DNA of 64,000 nt from Siphonobacter sp. SORGH_AS_0500 (GTDB taxonomy: Bacteria; Bacteroidota; Bacteroidia; Cytophagales; Spirosomataceae). The DNA is taken from the NCBI RefSeq assembly GCF_002838835.1, contig NZ_NHPP01000001.1, positions 62,001 to 126,000 of the forward strand, in the 5' to 3' direction. Position numbers and translations under genes: made by a program. Position 1 is the stretch's first letter; the number at the start of each line of letters is the position of its first letter. Shown one piece after another: positions 37,050 through 45,847 of the stretch. The notes beneath the pieces are model-generated. The model worked only from the letters and a program-made list of their open reading frames with translations, was not told the origin of the DNA and ran no database searches.

Positions 37050-37243
37050 TATCGTATTGTAAACACTAGCATGTTACAAATGTATTTTACTTTTGTGAAT
37101 TAACCAATGACGGATAGAAACATTTATAAATTCATTAATGTAAATAGTCAAATACTTTTGTAAATTTAGTATTGTGAACAGGTATATCCCGTATAATCTG
37201 TTGAACATCAGTATTATTTACGAATGTAAATTACAATTGTGCT
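37050..37243. promoter_or_regulatory. Operator array TTTAC-N4-GTAAA
   Basis: Dyads with a 4-base centre at 37074-37085 (TTAC-AAAT-GTAT), 37086-37099 (TTTAC-TTTT-GTGAA), 37151-37164 (AATAC-TTTT-GTAAA), 37165-37178 (TTTAG-TATT-GTGAA), 37217-37230 (perfect TTTAC-GAAT-GTAAA) and 37230-37243 (ATTAC-AATT-GTGCT). Half sites lie at 37050-37063 and 37131-37144. The sites form three adjacent pairs spaced by about 12-14 bases. The first pair covers the -7 box and spacer of the regulator promoter. Confidence 0.65.
37077..37107 (-). promoter_or_regulatory. Promoter of the XRE regulator gene
   Basis: On the minus strand: TTG (37105-37107), 20 bases, TACATTTG (37077-37084). This is a perfect Bacteroidota promoter, 35 bases before the ATG. 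Confidence 0.75.
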
Positions 37244-37291
37244 TCAAAAGTTTATGAAAGTTAACAGATCAAATATTCATTAGAAGGGTAT

Positions 37292-37326
37292 AAAAAAGGA
37301 TAGGAGATTGTTCCCCTACCCTTTTT
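37292..37326 (-). terminator. Terminator of dapD
   Basis: Minus-strand hairpin AAAAAGGGTAGGGGA with its near-complement TCTCCTATCCTTTTTT, 25 bases after the dapD stop. Confidence 0.75.
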
Positions 37327-37350
37327 ACTGAGTTAATGTTATAGAAATCA

Positions 37351-38169
37351 CTATACAGCTACGTTGTTTTCACGCAGAGCCTGATTCAATGAAGTCTTCA
37401 GATCCGTACTCTCTTTACGCTTGCCAATAATTAAAGCACAAGGAACCTGATAGTCGCCAGCAGGGAAATGTTTGGTATAGCTGCCTGGGATAACTACGCA
37501 GTTTTCAGGCACAAATCCGGTGTATTCAACAGGTGTCTCCCCAGTAACATCAATCACTTTTGAACTGCCCGTAATCACGACTCCAGCACCCAAAACGGCT
37601 TTTTTACCGATTCTAGCCCCTTCTACGACAATACAACGAGAGCCAATAAAAGCACCGTCTTCTATAATAACGGGTGCTGCCTGAGGTGGTTCAAGAACAC
37701 CCCCAATTCCGACGCCACCACTTAAGTGAACGTCTTTACCAATTTGAGCACAACTTCCGACGGTTGCCCAGGTGTCAACCATAGTACCGCTATCAATATA
37801 GGCTCCGATGTTCACGTAAGATGGCATTAAAATAACGCCTTTAGAAAGGTAAGCTCCATAGCGAGCCACGGCTGGAGGAACGATCCGAACACCTAACTGT
37901 TCGTAACCCGTCTTCAATTTCATTTTATCATGGTACTCGAAGATGCCTACTTCCTGTACTTGCATGCTCTGTAAAGGGAAATAAAGAACGATTGCTTTTT
38001 TTACCCATTCATTAACTTTCCATTCTCCATTAGCAAGAGGTTCTGCTACACGAAGCGTGCCTTTGTCTACGGCTTCTACTACAGAACGAATAGCCTCTTT
38101 AGCAGAGTCCGTATTTAGCAGTTGACGATCGTCCCAGATCTTTTCAATCGTTGATTGTAATTCAGTCAT
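37351..38169 (-). CDS. dapD: Tetrahydrodipicolinate N-succinyltransferase
   Basis: Succinylates tetrahydrodipicolinate in the succinylase branch of lysine and meso-diaminopimelate synthesis. Protein of 272 residues: helical N-terminal domain (1-100), left-handed beta-helix of hexapeptide repeats (about 105-220; VARYGAYLSKGVILMPSYVNIGAYIDSGTMVDTWATVGSCAQIG) and the conserved IEDGAFIGSRCIVVEGARIGKKAVLGAGVVITGSSKV. Normal length. The other dap genes are elsewhere. Confidence 0.95.
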   Translation of the reverse strand: MTELQSTIEKIWDDRQLLNTDSAKEAIRSVVEAVDKGTLRVAEPLANGEWKVNEWVKKAIVLYFPLQSMQVQEVGIFEYHDKMKLKTGYEQLGVRIVPPAVARYGAYLSKGVILMPSYVNIGAYIDSGTMVDTWATVGSCAQIGKDVHLSGGVGIGGVLEPPQAAPVIIEDGAFIGSRCIVVEGARIGKKAVLGAGVVITGSSKVIDVTGETPVEYTGFVPENCVVIPGSYTKHFPAGDYQVPCALIIGKRKESTDLKTSLNQALRENNVAV

Positions 38170-38187
38170 ATATTAAAATGGTTTCTG

Positions 38188-38195
38188 CAAATGTA
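38188..38195 (-). promoter_or_regulatory. -7 box for dapD
   Basis: Minus-strand TACATTTG, perfect TAnnTTTG, about 20 bases before the ATG. The flanking GCAAATGTAAATAG resembles one half of the operator motif found upstream of the XRE gene. Confidence 0.45.
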
Positions 38196-38791
38196 AATAG
38201 AAACTCTCTTTAATAGATACGACAGTTTGTCACTTTAAAAAGTACAATATATAAAATTACATCTCCTCAAATATTATTAAGATTATAGAGGTTATTTGAT
38301 TGATTTACAGGTATGTACTAGTATTATAGTTAAATCTTATACGTTCCATATAATACAATTCAGAATATTATATGGATGTCAATAGATGATAATAAAATAT
38401 GATTACAGGTCTATTATTGTGTATCCTATTGGAGTATTTACTGATTTACAGATAACTGTAAAAAATGTAATGCCAGCAATCCCTATTATACTATGGTGTT
38501 GGTGATTAGCAAAGGATTTGATAGATAAATGAAGGATATAGTGCTTTGATTAGTCTTAGGGATATACGATATGATGTGTTTTTCTATTTTGGTTATTCCA
38601 CATTATTTTTCTACTTATTTCTAGACTTATCTCTCATATATTTATCATATATGCTATTTCCTGACTGATCTCTATTGCAGGATAATGACTATGAATACTG
38701 TTTTGGCTTACATATCAGGGACTACCCTATTCTTTTAGACGATTAGATAAATGCAATATATCATTAGCAATAGCATAGATAATTAATAATA
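38196..38791. other. Very AT-rich non-coding stretch before gapA
   Basis: No coding frame of any length on either strand. It is rich in short AT words with GATTTACAGATAACTGTAAA (about 38450) as a small dyad. It lies between the divergent dapD and gapA genes and is unusually long for this otherwise compact region. Confidence 0.45.
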
Positions 38792-38881
38792 TATTTAGCA
38801 ATTTTTAAATACTAAAATAATTTACTAAAATACTAATCATCTATTATTGCTAATTTTAGTAGCTAGTTAATTGCTAAATTA
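38792..38881. repeat. AT-rich palindrome, variant copy before gapA
   Basis: Left arm TTTAGCAATT-6 nt-TACTAAAAT (38794-38818) recurs as the complement at 38853-38878 with a 7-base inner gap. It has the same nested layout as the GTAAWTAC palindromes, but a different core. Confidence 0.6.
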
Positions 38882-38920
38882 TTACTCTTTATAGGTGATA
38901 GGGAATTCGTATTATATTAA

Positions 38921-39955
<1,035 letters not shown>

Positions 39956-39975
39956 TTCCAGATTACCCTAGCACT

Positions 39976-40010
39976 AAAAAGCTCCTGAATGGATATTCAG
40001 GAGCTTTTTA
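39976..40010. terminator. Terminator of gapA (bidirectional)
   Basis: Perfect stem AAAAAGCTCCTGAAT with its complement and T5; it also ends folC on the other strand. Confidence 0.9.
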
Positions 40011-40014
40011 CTTT

Positions 40015-41307
40015 TTATAGCTGGTCTACCTCCGCCACGACAAACGTACTGCCTCCTATTACCACCAAATCGTCTTCATTTGCCTGGGATAATACCTCAT
40101 TCAATGCTTCATTGACATTTACAAACCACGTTCCCTCTAATCCGTAAGCCTGAGCCAGTTCTGTTAATTTTTCTGCAGCCAACGCTCGTGGCGTAGAAGA
40201 TTGGCAGAATACATACTTTGCTTCTTTAGGATAGTGGGGAAGAATTTTCGACAAATCTTTATCCGCTACAAACCCCAGGATAAACCATAACTGATGGTAG
40301 GTGTAGGATGCAACCGTTTTTAAAACTTCTTTAATGCCGGCTTCATTATGCCCTGTGTCCCCATACACCCGGGGTTTTTCCTGAATTAACTGCCATCGTC
40401 CTTTCAGTCCGGTCAGCCCTATCACATTTTGTAATGCTTCTTTTACTACCTGCTCTGGCAAATCGTATCCCTGCTCACGTAATACTTCAACAGCCTGGAG
40501 CACACCCAGAACGTTTTTAGATTGATACGAGCCCGTTAAATCTAATTCCAGATCAATCAACCCATCTCCACCCTGAATACTTAGCTGCCTTTTTCCTTTG
40601 ACTAGCTGTTCGGAAACAACCTGCAATTCATCAGAAGCAAACAGAATAGGACTTGTGGTTGATGCTGCTTTAGTAATAAACACTTCATCAATTTCTACCT
40701 GACGCTCGCTGATGACCACCGGAACCTGAGGCTTGATAATACCTGCTTTTTCAGCCGCAATTTTGGGCAGAGTATCGCCTAATACATCAGCGTGATCCCA
40801 GCCAATATTCGTAATCAGGGACAGTTCGGGCAGGATTACATTCGTTGAATCCAATCGTCCCCCCATTCCCACTTCAATGACGGCAATATCTACCTGCTCT
40901 TCCGCAAATACGTGAAACGCCAAAGCAACGGTGAGCTCAAAGAAGGAAGGGTTTACCGATTGAATAAACATTCGGTTATGTTCAATGAAATCGATAACCT
41001 TCTGTTCCTGAATAGGTTGTCCATTGATTTTGATACGTTCACGGTAATCTTTTAGATGCGGGGAAGTGTAGAGACCCGTTTTGTACCCTGCCTGCTGAAA
41101 AATAGCCGCGAGCATGTGCGAAGAGCTTCCCTTCCCATTCGTTCCAGCGACATGAATGCTTTTGAATTGTCGATGAGGATTTCCCAAATGCTCCAGCAAT
41201 GCATCCGTATTAGCGAAACCCGGTTTATAGGCTTTCTTGCCGGAGAGGTGAAACACGGGTAACTGTTGATAAAGGTATTCGATGGTTTCCTGATAAGTCA
41301 TGGTCAT
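40015..41307 (-). CDS. folC: Folylpolyglutamate/dihydrofolate synthase
   Basis: Adds glutamate to dihydropteroate or folates. Mur-ligase fold, 430 residues. ATP P-loop HVAGTNGKGSSSHM (about 53-66), LYTSPHLKDYRERI, the EVGMGGRLDSTNVI motif, IGWDHADVLGDTLPKIAAEKAGI, and C-terminal domain motifs GHNEAGIKEVL and LGFVADKDLSKIL. Start at 41307 (or 41301); it falls directly after a terminator hairpin of the upstream TonB-like gene, so folC must be transcribed from inside that gene or by read-through. Confidence 0.94.
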   Translation of the reverse strand: MTMTYQETIEYLYQQLPVFHLSGKKAYKPGFANTDALLEHLGNPHRQFKSIHVAGTNGKGSSSHMLAAIFQQAGYKTGLYTSPHLKDYRERIKINGQPIQEQKVIDFIEHNRMFIQSVNPSFFELTVALAFHVFAEEQVDIAVIEVGMGGRLDSTNVILPELSLITNIGWDHADVLGDTLPKIAAEKAGIIKPQVPVVISERQVEIDEVFITKAASTTSPILFASDELQVVSEQLVKGKRQLSIQGGDGLIDLELDLTGSYQSKNVLGVLQAVEVLREQGYDLPEQVVKEALQNVIGLTGLKGRWQLIQEKPRVYGDTGHNEAGIKEVLKTVASYTYHQLWFILGFVADKDLSKILPHYPKEAKYVFCQSSTPRALAAEKLTELAQAYGLEGTWFVNVNEALNEVLSQANEDDLVVIGGSTFVVAEVDQL

Positions 41308-41337
41308 AAAAAAATGCGTACTTCAAAAGTACGCATT
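41308..41337 (-). terminator. Terminator of TonB-like gene
   Basis: Minus strand: AATGCGTACTT, loop, AAGTACGCATT, then T7. The T-run is immediately followed by the folC start codon. Confidence 0.8.
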
Positions 41338-41360
41338 CGTATGTATTGTAAGTACGTTTT

Positions 41361-42305
41361 CTATTGAGAGCGGACTACGAAAGTGATCGTACCGGAGGAT
41401 TGAGCCGCCCGGCTTCCAGCGGAATTGGTAGGAACGAATTCGAGTCGTTCAATCTCCCGCTCGCATTTACGAACATCAGCCGGACTTAGTGTGCTTTCCA
41501 CCACAGATTTCGAAATCAGGTTACCGTTCTCGTCAATCTTGATCCGGAATACCACCTTTCCATCCGAATTCAATCCCTGCGGACTGGGTTTGCGACTCCA
41601 GGTCCAGCCCGTCATACTTAACGAAGAACCGTTACCCGTACCTCCACCGCCGCCTGAGCCTTTTCCATACAAGCCCCGACCATCCACTTTTCCATCTGGA
41701 GCACCGTAATCTCCTACCCCTTTATTTCCGGCAGGACCGTTGTTGTTACCTCCGGGATTATCACTGGTGCCGTTGGTTCCATTGGATTTCGCTTTCCCAT
41801 ACAAACCTTTTGTATCCACTTTGGGCTGCTCAACGGGCTTTGAAACCGTCTTCGCTGGCGTAGCTGGAGCTGGCGTTTTCGTCTCTACGGGTTTTACTTC
41901 TTTCGGCTCCGGCCTCGGGGGCACTTTAACCGGACTTTCTACTTTGGATGTTTTCAAAGGAGCCTCCACTGCCTTGGGAGTAGTTACCTTTTTTACCGGA
42001 ACTACCTCTTTCACCTCAGGTTTGCGTACCCTTTCTTCCTTTACCTCTTCCTTGGCAGGCTTGGATTCTTCCCGATTCGTCAGTTTACTGGGCTTGTTAC
42101 GAGTCTGAATGTCTCCACTACCCAGGGCCCCAGAACCGATATTGGCCAGTTCAATGCCCACCATAGGTTCTGGCGGTGGTGTCAATTTCCACATACCGAC
42201 CAGCCATAACAGCAAAAACAAAAGAACATAAATGCCGGTCGTGACCATCAAAGCCACCGATCGGTTTCTGCGTTCTTCCTGTTCTAGTTGCACACTGCTA
42301 TTCAT
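41361..42305 (-). CDS. TonB-family energy transducer
   Basis: Protein of 314 residues: short cytoplasmic start, one membrane helix (about 17-40; VALMVTTGIYVLLFLLLWLVGMW), a long Pro/Lys/Glu-rich periplasmic spacer (about 60-170), Gly/Asn-rich segments (GGNNNGPAGNKG, GKGSGGGGGTGNG), repeated (K/R)GLYGK motifs, and a small C-terminal domain (about 230-312) with SSDGKVVFRIKIDENG, KSVVESTLSPAD and GTITFVVR. TonB or TolA-like roles are both possible. ExbB/ExbD are not adjacent in the window. Followed by a terminator. Confidence 0.8.
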   Translation of the reverse strand: MNSSVQLEQEERRNRSVALMVTTGIYVLLFLLLWLVGMWKLTPPPEPMVGIELANIGSGALGSGDIQTRNKPSKLTNREESKPAKEEVKEERVRKPEVKEVVPVKKVTTPKAVEAPLKTSKVESPVKVPPRPEPKEVKPVETKTPAPATPAKTVSKPVEQPKVDTKGLYGKAKSNGTNGTSDNPGGNNNGPAGNKGVGDYGAPDGKVDGRGLYGKGSGGGGGTGNGSSLSMTGWTWSRKPSPQGLNSDGKVVFRIKIDENGNLISKSVVESTLSPADVRKCEREIERLEFVPTNSAGSRAAQSSGTITFVVRSQ

Positions 42306-42382
42306 ATACGTTACTTATGATTCAAACGATTGATTGTAAAACGACCAAATGGGTAAATTGTTACGTAAAGTGTGGTAACAAA

Positions 42383-42409
42383 AAACCAAACCCGGCTGAG
42401 GTTTGGTTT
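42383..42409 (-). terminator. Terminator of HU-SPOR gene
   Basis: Stem AAACCAAACC/GGTTTGGTTT followed on the minus strand by T6. Confidence 0.8.
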
Positions 42410-42432
42410 CAAACATACGAATAAATAATTCC

Positions 42433-43527
42433 TTAATCAGCGATGGATTTCAGAATCCAGAGATTATTATTAAAATCAGGTCCCAGTTTCTGAGCCATGG
42501 CCTGAGCGGCACTGGCCGTGTTGAGACGGTCACTAACCGTTACTTTAACCAAACCTTTCCGGGGACGTAATAATTCTACTTTATATCCTTTTGAAAGCAA
42601 TTGCTTTTTCATGACCTGAGCACTCTTGACGCTTCCGAAACTACCAGCTACTACATAATAGCCACTCGGAACGGCTTCTCCTTCAATGGTTTTTACCCGG
42701 GATGGAGTCACTAAAAACTTAACCTTATTCTTTACTACTTTCTCTTCCGCTGCCTCAACTTCTACTTTAGGAGTTTCGCGTACATCAACTACTTCAACTT
42801 TAGGAGCAGGTTTGGGAGTAATAGCTACTTTCGCATGAATTGGGTCGTTTACTACGCTTACGGGCTGAGAAACCTTCTTTGAATTCAACCAGGAGAAATC
42901 CAGAGCAGTCATGGGGTTCATGCTACTCAGGTTTGTTTTCTGTCCGGTATACCAGGCTCCCACTACCGTTACCACCACGAGCACCGCAGCGGCCACCCAA
43001 CGGCCCAGCCGTTTGGAAGAATGAACTACGGTTAAATTCGACTCCATCGGTTCTTCCGCCAGTGTTTCTACAACCGAAGCAGTTTCTGTGGCTTGGTTCA
43101 CCGCATAATGACGGTGGTAGGCAGGAACGAAGGAGGCTAAACCATACCCTTCTCCATAATAGTTAACCTTTTCCTGAGGTGCAAACACCAGTTTACCTTC
43201 TCCGTTTTGAGTGAAGGTTCCCAGATGCTCAAATCGATACTGTTGCTGACTACGAATGTCCAGTTTAACCTGCTCAACAAATTGCTTCAGACGGTTTCTG
43301 GTCTCTTCCCGGGAAATATTCTCCGATTTCGACACATGATTGGACAACAAGCCATCATCAAACTGTAACATCTCATTAAATACCAGCCGGGTACGAGGAG
43401 GCAGAACAGATCCATCGGATAAAAAAGTTGCTGAATCAAAATTGCCGATAAATCCCCCAAATTCGGGAATTACCACACAATCCTGTTCAAAAAGCAAGTT
43501 TCTTACGTGTTCGGGAATGGTAGCCAT
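42433..43527 (-). CDS. HU-CCDC81 and SPOR domain protein
   Basis: Protein of 364 residues. N-terminal HU-like CCDC81 domains (about 1-130): VRNLLFEQDCVVIPEFGGFIGNFDSA, LPPRTRLVFNEMLQFDDGLLSNHV and RFEHLGTFTQNGEGKLVF. One membrane helix (about 175-192; WVAAAVLVVVTVVGAWYTG), a linker, and a C-terminal SPOR domain (about 285-362; YYVVAGSFGSVKSAQVMKKQLLSKGYKVELL) that binds denuded glycan strands at the septum. The set is typical of Bacteroidota and probably links cytoplasmic DNA- or protein-binding modules to peptidoglycan at division sites (inference). Confidence 0.88.
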   Translation of the reverse strand: MATIPEHVRNLLFEQDCVVIPEFGGFIGNFDSATFLSDGSVLPPRTRLVFNEMLQFDDGLLSNHVSKSENISREETRNRLKQFVEQVKLDIRSQQQYRFEHLGTFTQNGEGKLVFAPQEKVNYYGEGYGLASFVPAYHRHYAVNQATETASVVETLAEEPMESNLTVVHSSKRLGRWVAAAVLVVVTVVGAWYTGQKTNLSSMNPMTALDFSWLNSKKVSQPVSVVNDPIHAKVAITPKPAPKVEVVDVRETPKVEVEAAEEKVVKNKVKFLVTPSRVKTIEGEAVPSGYYVVAGSFGSVKSAQVMKKQLLSKGYKVELLRPRKGLVKVTVSDRLNTASAAQAMAQKLGPDFNNNLWILKSIAD

Positions 43528-43754
43528 GAGATCCAGTGAGGTTGAAACCGTTATTACCTGAGCATGAAAGATCTGAGGAAGTTCAGATCATTTTAAAGTT
43601 TAAAGGTAGAATAACAACTACGAAAAGTCAAATGAGTTTTCGGTTTTTAGCAGATTGCCCTCACCTGCATGCAGTTTTTATTCAGTCAGGGCTCATTAAC
43701 TCTTGTTATTTACAGGACATTGGAGACTGGGCTAAACAGGACATTCTTCATAAA

Positions 43755-44041
43755 AAATTTCTCTCTTTTCGCTGGAGTATCCCTCTCTGTCATCCAGAGC
43801 AAAGCGAAGGACCTTATCACTTTTGCGAGCCTACTAGATCATGAGAGAACAGATTGACCTCCACCTCAACGCCGCGAGAAGAATTCATTTATACTTTGAT
43901 CATTCGTCATCAAAGATCCAACGATTGTACATTATTAGTTTGCCTGTAGAAATAAGTCGTTATCCTAAGTAAGGTTCTTCGCTTCGCTCTGAATGACAGA
44001 TTACGGTAAGACAGTAAGCAATGAACAAAGAGAGAGAAATT
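43755..44041. repeat. MITE-like inverted repeat element
   Basis: Outer arms AAATTTCTCTCTTTT (43755-43769) and AAAGAGAGAGAAATT (44027-44041), and inner arms of 30 bases at 43787-43816 and 43970-43999 (CTGTCATCCAGAGCAAAGCG... and its complement). The inner arm matches the widely dispersed Bacteroidota word TCATTCTGAGCGAAGCGAAG. The core has no gene. About 290 bases in all, occupying most of the gap 43528-44122. Confidence 0.65.
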
Positions 44042-44071
44042 CCCGATTATCTTCCTAACATTCTCTATACA

Positions 44072-44100
44072 TAAAAAAAGCCCGCTGAGACAGCGGGCCT
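44072..44100 (-). terminator. Terminator of outer-membrane barrel gene
   Basis: Minus-strand stem GCCCGCTG/CAGCGGGC, 3-base loop, T7. Confidence 0.85.
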
Positions 44101-44122
44101 AATTTAAAGCAACAGCAATGAT

Positions 44123-45820
44123 TTAGAATTGGTAGGATACGCCTGCCAGGAAGTTAACACCCTGTTGTTTGTAATACTGAAAGCGTTCAAAGTTCTTTCC
44201 TACAATGTTATTGACACTCACAAAAGCAGAAATGCGGTCGGTAATCAGGTAGGTGGTTCGCAGGTTCAGGTCAATGATGGGAGCCAGCGTTCTTACGACT
44301 CCTGAATTCAGATTTCGGCCTTTCAAACCGGTAATAACGTAGAAATCCGTTCCGACGATTAATTTCTTGCTGAAGGTTACTGTGTTACTCCAGGTAGCCG
44401 TGAATGTCGGACGATGGTAGGCAAAATCAATCTGCTTGAGGTCATACCCATACACATCAAATTTCAGGAACGAACGCCAGATGTCTTCATGCTGGTAGTT
44501 TAGTTGGCCCGACACGTTAATGACATTCGAGAAACCATTATCCTGCGGCTGATCGTACAACACGGAGAAACGAGTGGAGTCACTACCGGAATTATTAAAC
44601 AGATACAGATTGCGGTACCGGCCAAAAGATACTTTAGCTTCATAACTAAAGCCTCCCTGAATCAGCCCTTTCGTTCCAATGTAGAAATCGTGCACTTTTT
44701 CCGTATTCAACAAGCGTACGTTTGGAGCCAGGTAAGGATTCTCATCAGTCAGGCTGGCCAGCGTATTCCGGTGAATGTCTCCCTGATACCCCGCAAACAC
44801 GTGAATATCCTCTACAGGCATCAAATCCAGTTCGACTACCGGATAAGCATGTGTGGGTTTCGCCAGGGCGTTGAGATTGTCCGTTTCATTGACAACGTTA
44901 ATACCCGCCAGCACGCTAAACCGATCGGTCCGATACTGGAAGGTCGGCTTGATGCGGAACAGGTTCCGGCTGTTAGTTAGCGAATCATTCCGCTGGGTTA
45001 GGTAAGCATCTCCGGCCAGGTGAGCAAAAAAGTTTTTCGTAATCGGAAAAGTCGCTTTCAGGTTCGTACCCCAGTCGTATTCATTCGCCTGCGTAAACGT
45101 ACTTAAGGAACGCAGTTTCGTTTTAATGGAGTAATCAATGACCGCATCTTTCTTCGTATTTTCAATGCCAATGCCGACGTTAAAGTTATTGAGTACCTGC
45201 TTGATATCTTCTCGTTTGGGCGTTTCAATAGCCCGGCTGTATCCGTAGAAGTAATACTGATTACGGTCATACCCGAGACTACCCGTCAGCTTCATGCTAC
45301 CTCCACTGTAACGTCCATCTACCTGAATCAACTGGTGACTGGTACCGGAGTTACGACCATCCACCGGACCCGTAGCCGTGGAATTGTGTAATCCCTTTAT
45401 GCTCAGTCCGTAAGGCAGGTCATTGCGGGAATTGACATTAGCCTCTAGTAAGAAGCGACCATAGTTACCGGCTCCAACCTTGACTTCGGAATTAAACAGC
45501 GAACCATCATTCTGCGATTTGGGCATTTCGGTTACTGCTGGATTAAACTGAGGCGGAGCAATGAGTAGCTTCTGATCGGTGAACTGATACTTGAGTGGCT
45601 GCCGATCAGGCCGAGCCGATTGACTGGCCGGTATTTTCTCGAAATTGCGGTTTTGGGTAGTCAGGTTGATTTTACGTTCACGAACGATATCAATTTCCCC
45701 GGTCTGGATTTCTCCTTCACCTGGATTTCGGTTTTGGGCAAAGCTGGTGACACTACTTCCCAATAAACCCACAAAACCCAGGGATTGAAGGAAGGTTCGA
45801 ATGGTGCGATTATGACTCAT
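44123..45820 (-). CDS. Outer-membrane beta-barrel (TonB-receptor-like)
   Basis: Protein of 565 residues with a signal peptide (LGSSVTSFAQ, residues about 1-28), an N-terminal segment without plug motifs, then barrel strands over about 110-565 (KVGAGNYGRFLLEANVNSR, SLGYDRNQYYFYGYSR, SFGRYRNLYLFNNSG, FNVGIGIENTKKDAVIDYSIKTKL) ending in the aromatic VNFLAGVSYQF. Too short and plug-less for a standard SusC. It is paired with the large TPR gene upstream (27-base gap), a pairing seen in other Bacteroidota, so the two probably form one envelope machine. Function not established. Confidence 0.75.
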   Translation of the reverse strand: MSHNRTIRTFLQSLGFVGLLGSSVTSFAQNRNPGEGEIQTGEIDIVRERKINLTTQNRNFEKIPASQSARPDRQPLKYQFTDQKLLIAPPQFNPAVTEMPKSQNDGSLFNSEVKVGAGNYGRFLLEANVNSRNDLPYGLSIKGLHNSTATGPVDGRNSGTSHQLIQVDGRYSGGSMKLTGSLGYDRNQYYFYGYSRAIETPKREDIKQVLNNFNVGIGIENTKKDAVIDYSIKTKLRSLSTFTQANEYDWGTNLKATFPITKNFFAHLAGDAYLTQRNDSLTNSRNLFRIKPTFQYRTDRFSVLAGINVVNETDNLNALAKPTHAYPVVELDLMPVEDIHVFAGYQGDIHRNTLASLTDENPYLAPNVRLLNTEKVHDFYIGTKGLIQGGFSYEAKVSFGRYRNLYLFNNSGSDSTRFSVLYDQPQDNGFSNVINVSGQLNYQHEDIWRSFLKFDVYGYDLKQIDFAYHRPTFTATWSNTVTFSKKLIVGTDFYVITGLKGRNLNSGVVRTLAPIIDLNLRTTYLITDRISAFVSVNNIVGKNFERFQYYKQQGVNFLAGVSYQF

Positions 45821-45847
45821 GTTTGGACAGATCTTCAGTTGAATGGA

